DNA of 64,000 nucleotides from Vibrio tapetis subsp. quintayensis (GCF_030409945.1 NZ_JAUFQV010000026.1:124001-188000), one strand, 5' to 3'. Shown: positions 33,827 through 43,098, numbered from the stretch's first letter. Notes: a model not told the origin generated them from the letters alone. A program made the numbers and translations.

Positions 33827-34684
33827 ATGCTTATCTCACCTTTACCCAACTCCCGAATCACCATGCCTAACGACCCATTCAACACTCAACTTTCAGAAAC
33901 AATTTCTGCTCTTAACTCACCAAGCTTTACGCCTAAACTCATGAGCGTTATTGCTTCATTATTGAGTTTTGATTGCGCGGTGATCCTCGGCTACCGCCAA
34001 GGTAAACATCCTATCTATCTGTATGATTCGATTGAAAATGAACGCGAGCTACTGTTCCAACGTTATCTCACCACCTCTTTTCAAAACGATCCGTTTTATC
34101 AGAAGCTGAACGCGAACAAAGAACAAGGTATCTTTACACTCAAAGATGTGGTGGGCAAAGACGTCGCGCGCAACGATCTCGATTACCAAGCCTACTGTGA
34201 GCAGTTTTACCATCAAACGGGCTGGAAGGATGAACTCAGTATGCTGATCGAAATTGAGCCGACACGCTGGGTAATGCTCTACTTTGGATTTATGCAGGAC
34301 GATAAGCGCTTCACCAAGCCTCAAGTAACCAAGCTCAAATCTTACTTCGCCATTATCCAGTCTTTGTGCCAACAACACTGGAAACAAACCGAGTTTATAC
34401 TCGCCGAGCCAGTGTTCAGCCCTAACGCCTACTCGGGGCAAATACGTGTAGCGATTGAATCCGCACTGGCATCTTTTGGTGAAACAGTGCTCACCAAACG
34501 AGAACAGGAAATCGCGGCATTGATCGCGCAAGGTTATGACAGCAAAGAGGTTGCAACGCAGCTAGATGTCGCCGAAGGCACAGTTAAGAACCACCGCAAA
34601 CGCATCTACGCGCAGTTAAATGTCGCATCGTTAAGCGAGTTCTTTCAATTGTTTCTTAACCACCTGATCACTCAATCAAGATAG
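33827..34684 (+). CDS. LuxR-type HTH transcriptional regulator
   Basis: A 285-residue regulator with a GAF/PAS-like N-terminal domain of unknown ligand (about 15-195) and a C-terminal LuxR/FixJ HTH (about 212-275; LTKREQEIAALIAQGYDSKEVATQLDVAEGTVKNHRKRIYAQLNV in outline). No receiver aspartate or AHL-binding WxxxYxxxxY signature is obvious, so it is not a clear quorum receptor. An internal ATG at 33863 is an alternative start. The same-strand tyrS follows after 81 bases. Confidence 0.85.
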   Translation: MLISPLPNSRITMPNDPFNTQLSETISALNSPSFTPKLMSVIASLLSFDCAVILGYRQGKHPIYLYDSIENERELLFQRYLTTSFQNDPFYQKLNANKEQGIFTLKDVVGKDVARNDLDYQAYCEQFYHQTGWKDELSMLIEIEPTRWVMLYFGFMQDDKRFTKPQVTKLKSYFAIIQSLCQQHWKQTEFILAEPVFSPNAYSGQIRVAIESALASFGETVLTKREQEIAALIAQGYDSKEVATQLDVAEGTVKNHRKRIYAQLNVASLSEFFQLFLNHLITQSR

Positions 34685-34765
34685 CAAACTGTCCCTTTAG
34701 GGATATATCTAGATTCCGCATCGCCTTTTAATCTGAATACAACCAAACCAGACAAAGATAAGACG

Positions 34766-36022
34766 ATGACACTGATTGAAGATTTACAAGCACGCGGTTT
34801 GATTGCCCAAGCGAGCGATTTAGACCAAGTTCAACAACTGCTATCTGAACCACAAACCTTGTACTGCGGCTTCGATCCAACTGCAGGTAGCTTGCATATC
34901 GGCCACCTAGTGCCACTGATTATGCTCAAACGCTTTCAAGATGCAGGACATCAAGCCATCGCTCTGATTGGTGGTGCGACCGGTATGATTGGTGACCCGA
35001 GCTTTAAAGCCACAGAGAGAAGCTTAAACTCACAAGAAACCGTAACGGGCTGGGTACAAGATCTGTCGAACCAAATTCAACAGTTGATGAATAACCAAGT
35101 CAGCAAGCCAATGATCATGGTAAACAATGCGGATTGGGTGAAGCAGATTAACGTGATCGACTTCTTCCGCGACGTAGGTAAGCATTTCTCCGTGAATACC
35201 ATGATCAGCCGAGAGTCCGTTAAACAACGTTTACAACGTCCAGATCAAGGCATCTCATTTACCGAGTTCAGTTACGCACTGCTGCAATCTTACGACTTCG
35301 CAGAACTAAACCGTCAGTACGACTGCCGCCTACAAATCGGTGGCAACGACCAATGGGGCAACATTGTTAGCGGTATTGACCTTACTCGCCGTCAAAATGG
35401 TGAGCAGGTCTTCGGTCTAACCCTACCTTTGATCACCAAATCAGACGGCACTAAATTTGGTAAAACCGAAGGTAGTGCAGTGTGGTTAGATCCAAGTAAG
35501 ACCTCACCTTACGCTTTCTATCAATTCTGGTTATCTGCTGAAGATGCCGATGTTTACCACTTCCTGCGCTACTACACCTTCTTGAGCTGCGATGAGATTA
35601 CTGCGATTGAAGTACAAGACAAAGAGAGCAAAGGCAAACCGCAAGCACAGCGTATCCTAGCAGAGCAAATGACGCGCTTTGTCCACGGTGAAGAAGGCTT
35701 AGCAAGTGCAGAGCGAATCACTCAAGCGCTATTTAGTGGTAACGTCCAGCAATTGAGCTTGAACGAGTTGAAACAGTTGGAACTCGATGGCTTGCCTAAT
35801 ATGCAAAGTGCTGAGCGAGACTTGTTAGAGCTTCTGGTTGAGTCAGGCTTAGCCAAATCAAAACGCATTGCCCGTGAACTGATTGGCAGCAACGCCATCA
35901 GTGTGAATGGCGAGAAAGTTGATACAGAAAACTCAAACTTGAACTTCCCGTTATTCGACCAATACTGGTTACTTCAACGCGGTAAAAAGCACTTTTACTT
36001 GGTGAGACGTATAGTGGGTTAA
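34766..36022 (+). CDS. tyrS: Tyrosyl-tRNA synthetase
   Basis: A 418-residue class I aminoacyl-tRNA synthetase that charges tRNA-Tyr. It contains the HIGH-type motif in [29 protein letters not shown], the [11 protein letters not shown] pocket, and KFGKTEG as the KMSKS-like loop; a C-terminal S4-type RNA-binding domain (about 350-410) is intact. The length matches E. coli-type TyrS. Its company (a LuxR regulator, no translation genes) suggests this is the second TyrS found in many vibrios rather than the housekeeping copy; that is inference. A strong hairpin follows. Confidence 0.95.
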   Translation: MTLIEDLQARGLIAQASDLDQVQQLLSEPQTLYCGFDPTAGSLHIGHLVPLIMLKRFQDAGHQAIALIGGATGMIGDPSFKATERSLNSQETVTGWVQDLSNQIQQLMNNQVSKPMIMVNNADWVKQINVIDFFRDVGKHFSVNTMISRESVKQRLQRPDQGISFTEFSYALLQSYDFAELNRQYDCRLQIGGNDQWGNIVSGIDLTRRQNGEQVFGLTLPLITKSDGTKFGKTEGSAVWLDPSKTSPYAFYQFWLSAEDADVYHFLRYYTFLSCDEITAIEVQDKESKGKPQAQRILAEQMTRFVHGEEGLASAERITQALFSGNVQQLSLNELKQLELDGLPNMQSAERDLLELLVESGLAKSKRIARELIGSNAISVNGEKVDTENSNLNFPLFDQYWLLQRGKKHFYLVRRIVG

Positions 36023-36051
36023 CACACTTCAGTTAGGGGTACACCCCACCT

Positions 36052-36089
36052 CATTATTTGCCATTGAACATTACAATGGCAAAATAATG
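36052..36089. terminator. Strong hairpin downstream of tyrS
   Basis: A 15-bp stem (36052-36066, CATTATTTGCCATTG, with 36074-36089, one bulged A) 30 bases past the tyrS stop. A smaller GGGGT/CCCC hairpin precedes it. It lacks a clean T-run, so it may stabilise the mRNA end rather than terminate. Confidence 0.5.
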
Positions 36090-36330
36090 ACGCCGATAAT
36101 TTCGTGATATTTTCAGGTCTAATCTTACACAGCCGTTTGTAGTGGATTGGCAAATTTAGTTAGAGATCTAAGTATAAGGAAGAATAGGTCAAATTACGCT
36201 TTAGAGAACCGAATAGATAAATGCTCGCAACTCAGAAAGGGGCAGAAACGTGTTTGCGTTTATTGGGACTCGGTCCCTTCTCCTCGACATACTATTTGGT
36301 GCGTGTCCGCTTAAAGTCATACGTTTAAAG

Positions 36331-36360
36331 TCAAAAGGCGACCCTGAGGCCGCCTTCGGT
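36331..36360 (-). terminator. Possible terminator in the tyrS/GFA intergenic region
   Basis: AAGGCG (36335-36340) and CGCCTT (36351-36356) form a GC-rich stem followed on the minus strand by TTTTGACTTT, about 100 bases past the GFA-family gene. The surrounding 36090-36459 contains another hairpin, GGGAC-TCG-GTCCC (36265-36277), and two direct TTTAAAGTCA-like repeats, but no gene I can support. Confidence 0.45.
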
Positions 36361-36459
36361 TTGACTAGATATGAAGCTTTGTTTATCACTGTCACGTCTT
36401 GGAACGGTGGGACGCTATTTTTTCGTTAGGACTATTGGGTTATTAAGGCAATATAGGCC

Positions 36460-36855
36460 TTATCGATCTGCGGGATGATTTACGCCATCGTTAGTGACAA
36501 CGTCACTCAAATCGAACGGATTAACACCTTCAAGGCAGCCAATATTGAATCCGTACTCATGCGGGTTAGAACGGCGCTGGTGGTGAGTGTAAATGCCACA
36601 GTTTGAGCAAAAGTAGTGCTTTGCTGTATTAGTATTGAATTGATACAGCTTAAGAACATCAGCACCTTTCACAATGCGAATTCCGCTTAAATCAACCGAA
36701 CCAACCATCGCCCCTTTTCTTCGACATATTGAACAATCACAGCGGCGTGGGTTTTCAATGCCATTCGGTAGGGAGAGTTCCAATTCTACCGCGCCACAGT
36801 GGCAACTTGCTTTGTGCTTTTGGTTAATTTTGGTCTCGCCAACTTGCTTTATCAT
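36460..36855 (-). CDS. GFA-family (glutathione-dependent formaldehyde-activating-like) zinc protein
   Basis: A 131-residue protein of the GFA/CENP-V fold. The zinc-binding Cys pattern is complete: CHCG near residue 18, CDCSIC near 39-44 and CSNCG near 83-87. Members bind glutathione or similar thiols, and most have no proven reaction. The start is a plausible ATG preceded by AAGGATGATAAG. It follows the GNAT gene on the same strand by about 10 bases and is probably co-transcribed. Confidence 0.85.
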   Translation of the reverse strand: MIKQVGETKINQKHKASCHCGAVELELSLPNGIENPRRCDCSICRRKGAMVGSVDLSGIRIVKGADVLKLYQFNTNTAKHYFCSNCGIYTHHQRRSNPHEYGFNIGCLEGVNPFDLSDVVTNDGVNHPADR

Positions 36856-36865
36856 CTTATCATCC

Positions 36866-37348
36866 TTAATTCGATGTTATGGTTTTTGCCATATTATAGC
36901 CCGTTATGGCAAAGCCTACTTCTTGGTATAGTTTGAGAGCCCGTGAGTTATGATAAGCCACTCGCAGTTTTATTTGCTTGATTTCCAAAGGAAGAAGCTG
37001 GCGTTCTAGAGCCTCGATGGCTGACTTTCCGATGCCTTTTCCGCGATGTTCTTCGGATATAAAGAAGTCGTAAATAAAGGTCGAATGATCTTGTTGGTTG
37101 ATGCTATGCCATAAATAGCCTACTGGTACTGTTAAGCCGTTTGAATTAATTTCGATACAAAGTAAATCGTGCTCTGCGGTTTCTAAGCCATTAGGAAAAC
37201 AGCGCTGTAAATCGGCTTGCGCTAGCTCAATCGCCATTTCCATCGAATGACCATAATTGGTGGCAATTTCTTGGCTGTAATCGTCGATGAAATACTGACA
37301 ATAAGCAGGGTATTCCTCTTGTCGCATGTCTCTTAAATATACCAACAT
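36866..37348 (-). CDS. GNAT-family N-acetyltransferase
   Basis: A 160-residue acetyltransferase starting at MLVYLRDM; GAGGT 5 bases upstream decides this ATG over one 21 bases earlier. The acetyl-CoA binding motif appears as EHRGKGIGKSAIEAL, with the downstream YHNSRALKLYQEVGF block. The substrate is unknown. It overlaps or adjoins the LysE-type exporter gene and precedes the GFA gene, all on the minus strand. Confidence 0.85.
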   Translation of the reverse strand: MLVYLRDMRQEEYPAYCQYFIDDYSQEIATNYGHSMEMAIELAQADLQRCFPNGLETAEHDLLCIEINSNGLTVPVGYLWHSINQQDHSTFIYDFFISEEHRGKGIGKSAIEALERQLLPLEIKQIKLRVAYHNSRALKLYQEVGFAITGYNMAKTITSN

Positions 37349-37361
37349 GATGACCTCGTTT

Positions 37362-37964
37362 TTAGGCATTAAATACTAATGAAGTGGCGATGGACAACAT
37401 CACAGCCCCGACAACAAATTCGAGTATTTTCCATGTCTTTGGTTTTTGAAATAAAGGGGTGAGTAGCCTTGCACCGTAACCGAGAGAAAAGAAAAATACG
37501 AAAGAAGAAGCAATTGCGCCAATGGCAAATTGAGACTCAAAGGGATGATACTGAGTCGAAATAGATCCCAGTAATACCATGGTATCAAGGTACACGTGTG
37601 GGTTAAGCCAAGTAAAGGCTAAGCAAATACCAATGGTTTTAGCCAGCGATGTTTGAGTGTGTTGGTCTGCTTTTAAAGCATGATCGGTAGTCAAAGCAGA
37701 ACGAAAACTGATGAGAGCATAAATGGTGAGAAACGCAGCACCACCATACCGAGCAGACACTTCAATCCATGGAAACTGTTGCACCATTGCACCAAAACCA
37801 GCGATGCCTACGGATATTAAGATGGCATCGGATAGCGCACACACGGCGCATACAGCGAAGATATGTTGATTTTTCAGGCCTTGCTTTAAGACGAACGCAT
37901 TTTGCGATCCAATAGCAAGGATCAAAGAGAGACTTAAAGAAAAACCAGCGAGATAGGTAGACAT
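37362..37964 (-). CDS. LysE/ArgO-family amino acid exporter
   Basis: About 200 residues, six hydrophobic segments. The family signature is at the start (LAIGSQNAFVLKQGL), and the second conserved block FTWLNPHVYLDTMVLLGS matches ArgO closely, so basic amino acid export is plausible. The start at 37964 (MSTYLAGFS) follows GGGAG; an upstream ATG at 37985 is possible. A LysR gene lies upstream on the same strand 126 bases away but is not clearly ArgP/LysG. Confidence 0.88.
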   Translation of the reverse strand: MSTYLAGFSLSLSLILAIGSQNAFVLKQGLKNQHIFAVCAVCALSDAILISVGIAGFGAMVQQFPWIEVSARYGGAAFLTIYALISFRSALTTDHALKADQHTQTSLAKTIGICLAFTWLNPHVYLDTMVLLGSISTQYHPFESQFAIGAIASSFVFFFSLGYGARLLTPLFQKPKTWKILEFVVGAVMLSIATSLVFNA

Positions 37965-38090
37965 AGAACTTATTGCTCCCTGCAATGAAAATGATTGCTC
38001 CGTTTCAAGCCATAAACGGTGGCTTGCTCATCGTATTGATCAGCAAGCCAGATAGAATAACGCAGCTGCTATTGCCACGCCAGTTCCTGT

Positions 38091-38960
38091 TCATGTCACT
38101 AAAGTAGAGAGTTTTTCTTGGATCGCCTGAGTACAGACTCTAACCGACAACGGTGTTTTCTTCCCAAAAGGATTTAAGGCATAAATGCTGGTGGTCTTAA
38201 GAGAGTATTTTGGAAATACAGGTTCTAATTTGGTATTTATTAAGGGTAAATAAAAGTCTGGGACTATTCCTACTCCCGCTCCCGACGTAATCAATGCCAA
38301 GGTACTGTGAAATGAATTAGTGATACAGCGAGCTTCTGCTTCATAGATTAATGGCGCGGTGTTTTGGCGGTCAAACTCATGTCGAATGCGCCTGCCCTGC
38401 CAAGAGTTAGCGATGTAACTGACCTCTAGTGGGTTCTTTTTTTGCTCATCGGTTAAGATGCCGCAGAGCACGTCTTTAAACTCACCTAAACGTTTTTGAA
38501 TGATGGCACTGTCTTCAGATTGCCCAACACGAATAGCCAAATCAATATCATGTTCCAGAAAATCTAACCTTTCGTCACTGCCTATGAGTTCCGGCATCAG
38601 TTGTGGGTACTGTTGCATCAGCTCTCCGATGACAGGGGTGATAAGGGTTTCCATTAACGCGTTGGGTGCGGTGATCCGAATTCGGCCTTTAGGCACTTCT
38701 ATCGACTCCAACGCATCGCTCCAAGCAGAGTCTGCAAGGAGGTTGATTTTGTTGCAGCTTTGGTAGAAACGTTCGCCTTCAACCGTCAGCACCTGTCTCC
38801 GAGTCGTGCGTTTTAGCAGAGTAATCCCGAGTTCCGTTTCCAGAGCTTTCAAATGTTGGCTGATGACTGACTTTGAAAGGTCTAGAGCATCGGCCGCTGC
38901 TGACATCGATCCTGATTCGACAATATGCGCAAATACCGACATCTGACGTAGGCGATTCAT
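38091..38960 (-). CDS. LysR-family transcriptional regulator
   Basis: A 289-residue LTTR. The winged helix is at the N-terminus (GSMSAAADALDLSKSVISQHLKALETELG), and the effector domain spans about 90-285 (RIRITAPNALMETLITPVI, DIDLAIRVG). The pattern is of the CrgA/DsdC-like large LTTR class, with RVG in place of a specific ligand hint. It is divergent from the NTF2-like gene (160 bases between), the probable target. Confidence 0.88.
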   Translation of the reverse strand: MNRLRQMSVFAHIVESGSMSAAADALDLSKSVISQHLKALETELGITLLKRTTRRQVLTVEGERFYQSCNKINLLADSAWSDALESIEVPKGRIRITAPNALMETLITPVIGELMQQYPQLMPELIGSDERLDFLEHDIDLAIRVGQSEDSAIIQKRLGEFKDVLCGILTDEQKKNPLEVSYIANSWQGRRIRHEFDRQNTAPLIYEAEARCITNSFHSTLALITSGAGVGIVPDFYLPLINTKLEPVFPKYSLKTTSIYALNPFGKKTPLSVRVCTQAIQEKLSTLVT

Positions 38961-39120
38961 TTATTGTTCCATTTTTCTAAACAGTTATTTCTAATCTAAC
39001 TGTTTTTCTACTCTATTGGTAGCGTTAATCTAGCTTTACTTTACGGCGCTTAACGAAACATCCCCGTTTCTCAGCGGCCCTTTTAGAAAAATAACTAGGC
39101 TCACAATAGGAATAATAATT

Positions 39121-39492
39121 ATGTCAAACAACGTATTAGAAGTATGTAAACAAGGTCTTGCAGCATGGCAGCAGGCGTTCAATAGTCAAAATGCGAAAGG
39201 GTGTGCCGATCAATATAGTGAAAGCTGCGTGATGACCGCCGCCCCGTTTGGTGAGTTTGAAGGAAAAGAGGCCATTCAAGCATTTTGGCAAGATATCATG
39301 GACAAAGGTTTTGCTGATGTGGCTTACACAGAGGTGAAATGGGAAGCTCATGGTGACAATGGTTATATCTTGTCTTCTAATTGGACGATGAACAAAGCGT
39401 TTGGGGTAGTCCACCGCGAATTGTGGGTTGTGGAGGCGGATGGTAAAGCACGACTAGCCAGCGATCATTTTGAGATACAAGGCGAAAGATAA
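39121..39492 (+). CDS. NTF2/SnoaL-like small protein
   Basis: A 123-residue protein with the NTF2-like fold pattern: an opening helix (AAWQQAFNSQNAKGCADQYSE), FGEFEGKEAIQAFWQDIMDKG and alternating strands ending RLASDHFEIQ. Such proteins may be isomerases, polyketide cyclases or ketosteroid-like enzymes. No certain catalytic residue is identifiable. AGGAATAATAATT precedes the start. It is divergent from a LysR regulator. Confidence 0.8.
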   Translation: MSNNVLEVCKQGLAAWQQAFNSQNAKGCADQYSESCVMTAAPFGEFEGKEAIQAFWQDIMDKGFADVAYTEVKWEAHGDNGYILSSNWTMNKAFGVVHRELWVVEADGKARLASDHFEIQGER

Positions 39493-39553
39493 TCGTCGTT
39501 TGGCTGGCGCGTATTTTAGTGTTGACTGGTTGATGGAGCGGTTGATATGGATG

Positions 39554-40051
39554 TCAATGGTTTAAATAATATTCATCGTGTTTGGCTTTGGCTGTGTCAT
39601 TTTGGCTTCCTTGATGGAGCTGTACGACATTGAGGTCATTAGAAGAAAGATGAATCCACCCTTCCTTTAATTGTATCCAGTTACTTGGAAGGGCCTGATA
39701 AACGAAAGGGAAAGTTCCCCAGCCAGACTCCGAGATGAAAAGCTCTTCAAGTGTGTCGACATTTGTTACTTGGGCATCAAAATGTGGTTCATCATAAAGC
39801 GCGATCTGAGGGGTATCGAATGAGGATAAATCGCTTGATTGAACTTGATAGCAACTAATGGTTGTGAGCGTTCGGTTTAGCCATAGATACGGAAGAGCGC
39901 CTTGTTGGTCGTAAACGGTACAGTCGTTAAATTTAACAGCCCAAGAGTGCTGATTGGCAAAGCCGAGATAACCGATAGGCGTGTTATTGGGTGCTGAAGT
40001 TGTTTGGCAGCCAACCAATAATACGAAAAATAAAAAAGAAACGTACCGCAT
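39554..40051 (-). CDS. Lipoprotein of unknown function
   Basis: A 165-residue protein with a lipoprotein signal peptide: MRYVSFLFFVLLVGCQTT, with Cys15 in an L-V-G-C lipobox. I do not recognise the mature domain. Gln at +2 argues against inner-membrane retention, so it is probably outer-membrane anchored. It follows the next-listed gene by 21 bases on the same strand and is likely co-expressed with it. Confidence 0.75.
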   Translation of the reverse strand: MRYVSFLFFVLLVGCQTTSAPNNTPIGYLGFANQHSWAVKFNDCTVYDQQGALPYLWLNRTLTTISCYQVQSSDLSSFDTPQIALYDEPHFDAQVTNVDTLEELFISESGWGTFPFVYQALPSNWIQLKEGWIHLSSNDLNVVQLHQGSQNDTAKAKHDEYYLNH

Positions 40052-40072
40052 GATCCTGCCTCCGGAATGTGT

Positions 40073-40507
40073 TTATAAAGACGTTGGTCTGCTTTGCACG
40101 AAGCGACTATGAGCACTTACTTTACCATTGATGTACTCAACGCCACTGTGAATGTTATCTTGATTATGGCCCACGACTTGATATTCAACGATGAACTCGC
40201 CACTGACAATTTTCAGAAAGAGTAAACCATCAACCACTTGCCATAGTCCGTTAAGCTTCTTGTCACTGAACAGGTCTTTTTCCACCAACGTGCCATTGGG
40301 TTTAATGATCAATTCAGAAGAAAAACCATCTGAATTTACTTTGACCCATACTTGCTGGTGCACTTCAAAGCTGAGTAGCTTTCTTCTGCTTTTTATCCAT
40401 TGTTGCAGTTCTGCTTGCTGGCTATTAGTGAGCTCAGGTAGATCTTCTAACTCGAGTAGCACGTGATGCTTTTCAAACCAAAAGAGTTGTAGGTGAAGCA
40501 GCTTCAT
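40073..40507 (-). CDS. Conserved hypothetical protein
   Basis: About 144 residues from MKLLHLQLFW, with a longer reading to 40543 possible; neither start has a strong ribosome site. No signal peptide or membrane helix. An acidic helical N-terminal half with SQQAELQQWIKSRRK is followed by strands ending GVEYINGKVSAHSRF. I do not recognise the family. A short minus-strand fragment coding for a related ending (VEYINDKVSPDS) occurs at 52057-52125, which shows the gene family has another copy or remnant. Confidence 0.7.
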   Translation of the reverse strand: MKLLHLQLFWFEKHHVLLELEDLPELTNSQQAELQQWIKSRRKLLSFEVHQQVWVKVNSDGFSSELIIKPNGTLVEKDLFSDKKLNGLWQVVDGLLFLKIVSGEFIVEYQVVGHNQDNIHSGVEYINGKVSAHSRFVQSRPTSL

Positions 40508-40603
40508 AAGTCGACTTAAATGGATAAACAATGAGGTGCACAACTCTGCTGCAACGCGCTTAGGTTGTCAACAAAATAAGCATGGGTTGCTGTGCGGGCT
40601 GGC

Positions 40604-40654
40604 ATAAAAAAAGCGCAGCAAACATCCCCGGGGGAGAGAAGATTTGGCTGCGCT
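40604..40654 (-). terminator. Terminator of the ula operon
   Basis: AGCGCAGC (40612-40619) pairs with GCTGCGCT (40647-40654); on the minus strand the stem is followed by seven Ts. It lies 62 bases past the ulaE stop. A second stem, GACGCCT/AGGCGTC at 40671-40699, lies between it and ulaE. Confidence 0.85.
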
Positions 40655-40715
40655 ATCCACGTTGGGATTGTGACGCCTTAAGTTTTATTATTAGGCGTCA
40701 GGAGCATGGATTTGT

Positions 40716-41591
40716 TTAAAAAAGTACTGGCAGTTCGGCTTGTAAGCAGGATTGATTCAACCTTTTCTGCGCCAGTTTAATGTTGTGTTCCCACTGTTCA
40801 TCTTGAGCCCACATTTCAATCACTAGGGGCACAACACAGTTGGTTTCTTTGAGCGTGACAAAGATGGCATCGAAGTCGACTTCGCCTTCACCAATGACGA
40901 GATCTCGGAACTGGCCGCCATATCCATCTTTTACTTTATAAGTGTCTTTAAGATGGATCTGAGTAATATGCGGCATGCTCAGTGCAAGTTCAGTGCATAC
41001 GTCATAATTCCACCCCGAAATATTGCCAATATCCGGATATGCAGTGAAGTAAGGCGATGGTATTTCTCTTTTTAAGATCTCAAATTTACTTAACGAGTTG
41101 AGGTAATCAGTATCCATTATTTCGACGGCAAGCATGATACCGGCCCGCTCAGCTAATTTGGCACAATGGCGCATTCCATCGATGAATCGTTGGTGAGTCT
41201 CCTTGTTTGCAGGCTCGTAATACACGTCGTAGCCCGCAAGTTGGATGTTACGGATTCCTAACTTGAAAGCCAGAGTGATCGCTTTTTCCATGTGGATGAC
41301 GGCTTGTTCTCGTATTGCAGCATCTGCAGAACCGAATGGGTACTTTCTGTGCGCACTTAAACACATGGACTGCAAAGGGATACCATGTTTGATACACAAA
41401 TCCCGAAGTTCATAAATTGTGGCGTCGTCCCAATCTAGGCGGCTGCGTCTTTCATCAGATTCATCCACCGAAATTTCTAGAAAATCGAATCCGAGTTGTT
41501 TGGTTTTTTCTAGTTTTTGATCCCAACTTAGTTCATTGGGTAGGGCTTTCTCGTAAAGCCCGACTCGGTGTCGTTGTAAGTGTTGATACAT
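40716..41591 (-). CDS. ulaE: L-ribulose/L-xylulose-5-phosphate 3-epimerase UlaE
   Basis: A 291-residue TIM-barrel epimerase. It converts L-xylulose 5-phosphate to L-ribulose 5-phosphate in L-ascorbate breakdown. Recognisable UlaE/SgbU blocks: GFDFLEISVDESDERRSRLDW, LQSMCLSAHRKYPFGS, the metal-site Glu/Asp/His residues in LAVEIMDTDYL, QIHLKDTYK and VIEMW. Last gene of the minus-strand ula operon, just after ulaD, and followed by a terminator. Confidence 0.93.
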   Translation of the reverse strand: MYQHLQRHRVGLYEKALPNELSWDQKLEKTKQLGFDFLEISVDESDERRSRLDWDDATIYELRDLCIKHGIPLQSMCLSAHRKYPFGSADAAIREQAVIHMEKAITLAFKLGIRNIQLAGYDVYYEPANKETHQRFIDGMRHCAKLAERAGIMLAVEIMDTDYLNSLSKFEILKREIPSPYFTAYPDIGNISGWNYDVCTELALSMPHITQIHLKDTYKVKDGYGGQFRDLVIGEGEVDFDAIFVTLKETNCVVPLVIEMWAQDEQWEHNIKLAQKRLNQSCLQAELPVLF

Positions 41592-41599
41592 AAGATCAC

Positions 41600-42268
41600 C
41601 TATACCCAGTAGCGGTCAATTTGGGCGCGAAGTGCTTCGGCTGTTTGTTTGCCTTGTTCTCCGGCAAGTGCGCGGCCAGCAATAAAGGTCTTGGCTTTGA
41701 TGCCTTCAAATAGATACAGATCTTCAGGCACGATACCACCAGTAATAGAAAGCTCTAAACCGAGTTCGGACAACTTACGCATTTTGATTAAATCTTCTTC
41801 TGTCCAACCAACCCCGGCCAGTTCCGCATCGCGGGAGCGGTGATAGATTGCTTGAGTAATGCCTAGGTCAACCCATGCTTCTGCGTCATCCATGGTCCAA
41901 TTGCCGTAGATTTCAATTTGAATTTCGCCGTTAAATTGGTCGGCTACCTTTTTGCATGCAGCAATCGTGGCAATGTGGGCCGCAGCGGAGACGGTGATCC
42001 AATCGGAACCTGCTTCAAAGGCCATTTTTGCTAGAATGGCACCACCGTCGGTTGTTTTCATATCACACACGAGGATGTGGTCTGGGTGGTTTTTACGCAG
42101 TGTTTGAACGGCATTCATGCCTTCGGCAAACGCCAGAATCGTGCCAATTTCAATCACATCGACAAAGCTTTCTACGTTGTTGGCCACTTGAATTGCCGAC
42201 GCAAGATCCGTTTGATCAAGTGCGATTTGAATCATAGGTTTATTGGTGGCGGTTGATGTTACAGTCAT
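41600..42268 (-). CDS. ulaD: 3-keto-L-gulonate-6-phosphate decarboxylase UlaD
   Basis: A 222-residue orotidine-decarboxylase-superfamily enzyme. It decarboxylates 3-keto-L-gulonate 6-phosphate to L-xylulose 5-phosphate. The D-x-K-x-x-D signature is seen in VCDMKTTDGG, with the phosphate loop in LSITGGI and FIAGRALAG. The first dozen residues (MTVTSTATNKP) extend beyond the usual MIQIALDQT start; AAGGATAACATC before the first ATG supports the longer form. Confidence 0.93.
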   Translation of the reverse strand: MTVTSTATNKPMIQIALDQTDLASAIQVANNVESFVDVIEIGTILAFAEGMNAVQTLRKNHPDHILVCDMKTTDGGAILAKMAFEAGSDWITVSAAAHIATIAACKKVADQFNGEIQIEIYGNWTMDDAEAWVDLGITQAIYHRSRDAELAGVGWTEEDLIKMRKLSELGLELSITGGIVPEDLYLFEGIKAKTFIAGRALAGEQGKQTAEALRAQIDRYWV

Positions 42269-42272
42269 GATG

Positions 42273-43094
42273 TTATCCTTTAATTTTATTTCGAATCAGA
42301 CGAGCTAAGCCGTCTTCATTGTTATTTGTTTCACACACTAATCTGGCGGCACTTTTTACCGTGTCATCTGCGTTTTCCATGGCAACACCTAAGCCGGCAT
42401 ACTCGAGCATGGAAATGTCATTATGGTTATCGCCCACAGCAAGCACGTGATTGGCGTGATAGCCAAGATTGGTGACATACTCTGCAAGCAGTGCGCCTTT
42501 GTTGTTGCCTAAAGCGGCAAAATCAATTCGGTTAGACCAAGATCGTTCTCCATTGAACTTACGTTTAACGTAATCGTGCTCAAGCAATCGTTCGACTGAA
42601 CTTGGTTGTCCTTCTACAACAAACTTCCACACGTATTGAGTCTCGTTGACTAAATCACTAAAGGAGTCGATTCGCTCGATTTTTGGCTTTGAATTCCCTT
42701 CAAATTGATCGGCCCAACTTTCAAGTGCTTGCATGTACGTTATTGGGTTATGTGATGAATAGGTCATTGAGTCGGTAACGTACATGACCATTTTCATCTG
42801 GTACTCATGAGCAAGAGAGATAAAAGACAAAGCGTCTTGCTTGCTAATTGCGTTATGTTGTACAACGCAATCATTCTGGTAATCGTATATGTACGTGCCG
42901 TTGCAGCAGATAATGGGCGTAGTTAGCCCCAATTCCTCGTAGTAAGGTTTCGCTGCGGTATGATGACGGCCGGTGACAATCACAACATGGCAGTGCTGCC
43001 TTGCTTCTTGAATTGCGCGTTTTACTTCAGGGTTAATCGTATGTTCATCAGTGAGAACGGTGCCATCGAGATCAAGAGCCAACACTTTGTACAT
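42273..43094 (-). CDS. HAD-IIB (Cof-type) sugar phosphatase in the ula operon
   Basis: About 273 residues from MYKVLALDLDG, preceded by AAGGTGATCTT; a longer reading to 43127 overlaps ulaF. HAD motif I is LDLDGTVLTD, motif II VIVTGRH, motif III Lys in FAALGNNKGALL, and motif IV GDNHNDISML. It is a YidA/Cof-like phosphatase, probably acting on a sugar phosphate. It is not one of the E. coli ula genes. It lies between ulaF and ulaD with 4-base gaps, so it is likely part of the pathway or relieves sugar-phosphate build-up. Confidence 0.88.
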   Translation of the reverse strand: MYKVLALDLDGTVLTDEHTINPEVKRAIQEARQHCHVVIVTGRHHTAAKPYYEELGLTTPIICCNGTYIYDYQNDCVVQHNAISKQDALSFISLAHEYQMKMVMYVTDSMTYSSHNPITYMQALESWADQFEGNSKPKIERIDSFSDLVNETQYVWKFVVEGQPSSVERLLEHDYVKRKFNGERSWSNRIDFAALGNNKGALLAEYVTNLGYHANHVLAVGDNHNDISMLEYAGLGVAMENADDTVKSAARLVCETNNNEDGLARLIRNKIKG

Positions 43095-43098
43095 AAGA

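Noticed and set aside
36201..36395. 64-codon minus-strand reading frame in the tyrS/GFA gap
   Set aside because: Composition and hairpins suggest structured non-coding sequence. There is no ribosome site before the ATG, and the terminator-like stem lies within it.
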